Origin: a virus
Length of the DNA stretch: 64,000 nucleotides
Direction: 5' to 3' (one strand)
IMG/VR virus record: IMGVR_UViG_3300025073_000608
Location: 1-64,000 of that record
Shown here: positions 63,161-64,000 of the stretch, in pieces
Position numbering within the stretch: position 1 is the first letter of the stretch
How the letters are laid out: each line of letters starts with the position of its first letter
Program-made: the position numbers and the translations under genes
Notes under the pieces: model-generated
Told to the model about the DNA's origin: nothing
Database searches by the model: none
What the model saw: the letters and a program-made list of their open reading frames with translations, nothing else

Positions 63161-63706
63161 TTAAATATCTATTGTTTTAGACTTTGAATTATTGTTTTTA
63201 TTCGCAGCTAAAGATGTTCTTTCTTCAAAGAAATGGTGAAGGGCAAACAATAGAAACTCTCTTAACAGTCTTGCTTCTCCAAAATTTAAACCTATATAGA
63301 AACTATTTTTATTAGTAGAGTCTTCCTTGTCAATTACAGAGATAGAGAAAGAAAATCCTTGCTGGCAGGCTTCTTTAATAACTGCTCCAGAGACATCTTT
63401 TTGAGCGGCTCCCATCCATGTAGTAAAAGATATATGTTTTGGTTTCAGTTCATTATCATGATATGTTTTGAAATCGCGATTTTTATCTAGACATTCTAAA
63501 ATATGTCCGACTTCTATATCTGATAATTTAATATTAACGTGCTTTGTTGGGTCTTCTAAACTTGCTTTAAAAAGACCGTTGTCTGCTTTTTCGTCCCATC
63601 CAGCTTGTTTAACAATAGTAGCAAAAACACACTTTTCTCTTATTGAAAACCAGAATGAACAGGCAAACCCCTTATTAGTTTTAGTCGGATGGTATATATG
63701 AAACAT
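63161..63706 (-). CDS. Unknown protein, first gene of the leftward unit
   Basis: 181 residues from ATG 63706 (MFHIYHPTKTNKG). An upstream in-frame ATG at 63757 lies inside the -35 element, whereas 63706 has AAGG at about 8 bases, so 63706 is preferred. The pattern of ACSFWFSIREKCVFATIVKQ, VNIKLSDIEVGHILECLD, SFYIGLNFGEARLLREFLLF suggests a beta-sheet plus helix single-strand nucleic acid-binding fold (Whirly/PC4-like), but that is only an impression. A Lys/Asn/Ser-rich tail follows. It starts the early-type leftward operon. Confidence 0.55.
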   Translation of the reverse strand: MFHIYHPTKTNKGFACSFWFSIREKCVFATIVKQAGWDEKADNGLFKASLEDPTKHVNIKLSDIEVGHILECLDKNRDFKTYHDNELKPKHISFTTWMGAAQKDVSGAVIKEACQQGFSFSISVIDKEDSTNKNSFYIGLNFGEARLLREFLLFALHHFFEERTSLAANKNNNSKSKTIDI

Positions 63707-63719
63707 AATGTATAACCTT

Positions 63720-63725
63720 GTGTAA
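63720..63725 (+). promoter_or_regulatory. Candidate late promoter motif GTGTAA
   Basis: CTTGTGTAATTAATAATATC, 48 bases before the ATG at 63768. It overlaps the start region of the leftward sigma70-like promoter on the other strand. Confidence 0.45.
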
Positions 63726-63728
63726 TTA

Positions 63729-63757
63729 ATAATATCATAAGATAAGGCAAAAGTCAA
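63729..63757 (-). promoter_or_regulatory. Sigma70-like promoter for the leftward operon
   Basis: On the minus strand: TTGACT (63757-63752), a 17-base spacer, TATTAT (63734-63729), then AAGG and ATG 63706. Near-consensus boxes and ideal spacing suggest recognition by host RNA polymerase, unlike the GTGTAA sites. Confidence 0.65.
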
Positions 63758-63767
63758 ACAAAATTAC

Positions 63768-64000
63768 ATGAAAATTGGAGAATTTCCTGGGGTTACAGTT
63801 GAAAATGATATCTTAACTGGATTTTATTTTAAAATTCATAATAGGGGTATCAGGGGAAAGATGTTTGAATTTTCAAGTCCTTCTTATCCAACCGAAAATT
63901 TTGAACCACCATTTGGAGCATATTTAGATAATAAAGTTCATAGAAAATCTGGCGTGGCTAGAAAATTTACTTCTTCAGAAGTAGCAGTAAGTGATAGGAC
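63768..64000 (+). CDS. Unknown protein, 3' partial
   Basis: The frame is open from ATG 63768 to the window end (77 codons). The beginning reads MKIGEFPGVTVENDILTGFY, with mixed strands and an aromatic/Pro-rich stretch (SSPSYPTENFEPPFGAYLD). Too little is visible for assignment. A GTGTAA motif upstream suggests it opens another late unit. Confidence 0.55.
   Translation, partial: MKIGEFPGVTVENDILTGFYFKIHNRGIRGKMFEFSSPSYPTENFEPPFGAYLDNKVHRKSGVARKFTSSEVAVSDR

Noticed and set aside
63707-63757. ATG 63757 as start of the leftward operon's first gene
   Set aside because: It lies within the -35 box of the likely promoter; ATG 63706 has AAGG at proper distance and follows the predicted transcript start.

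Overview
The window is a 64 kb piece of an AT-rich genome (about one third G+C by eye, not computed) that belongs to a tailed double-stranded DNA phage. It holds a nearly uninterrupted virion assembly region on the plus strand (1-59215), followed by a short minus-strand accessory block (59217-63706). No tail sheath gene was recognised, and the tail tube, chaperone and very long tape measure genes sit in a row. The simplest reading is therefore a long non-contractile tail (siphovirus-like). The host cannot be named. Many genes have little or no Shine-Dalgarno sequence, while the first genes of transcription units and the capsid and tube genes carry AAGG/GGAG-type sites. No tRNA, CRISPR array, lysis gene, integrase or replication gene was seen, and no gene-free stretch longer than about 70 bases exists.

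Layout: (1) 1-4453: a sigma-like factor cut by the window edge, a probable small terminase, an ERCC4-type nuclease and the large terminase. (2) 4481-13926: a collagen-like fibre, the portal, and a block of beta-rich virion proteins including a paralogous pair. (3) 13967-17283: a prohead protease/scaffold fusion, a capsid accessory protein and the major capsid protein, closed by a strong terminator. (4) 17366-18608: a LAGLIDADG homing endonuclease and a small protein. (5) 18640-31723: a 13 kb receptor-binding cluster with a 3078-residue fibre built from duplicated modules and a probable beta-helix spike; a lone antisense gene follows at 31720-32088. (6) 32150-37300: virion, connector and neck proteins and the tail tube, closed by a second terminator. 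(7) 37377-39403: probable tail assembly chaperones. (8) 39437-47293: a 2618-residue tape measure protein. (9) 47296-59215: tail-tip/baseplate proteins. (10) 59217-63706, minus strand: a possible recombinase, a glycosyltransferase locus and an unknown protein; a new plus-strand gene begins at 63768.

Two system-level signals stand out. First, a motif GTGTAA followed by A/T lies 14-29 bases before the first gene of most virion gene groups, on both strands (48 bases before the gene at 63768). It looks like a phage-specific late promoter, and the sigma-like protein at the left edge is the obvious candidate reader. The leftward accessory block instead starts with a host-like TTGACT-17-TATTAT promoter, which suggests an early/late split.

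Second, the tape measure protein has about 825 residues inserted in its middle, punctuated by five copies of a GGF(V/I)PNLA-type motif. The segments between copies look like foreign enzymatic domains: one has protein-kinase-like motifs and one has PD-(D/E)XK nuclease-like motifs. Tape measure proteins leave the virion at infection, so these segments could be delivered effectors. This is the best candidate here for an undescribed system. A further oddity is a GT9-type glycosyltransferase cut in two by a single in-frame TAA.
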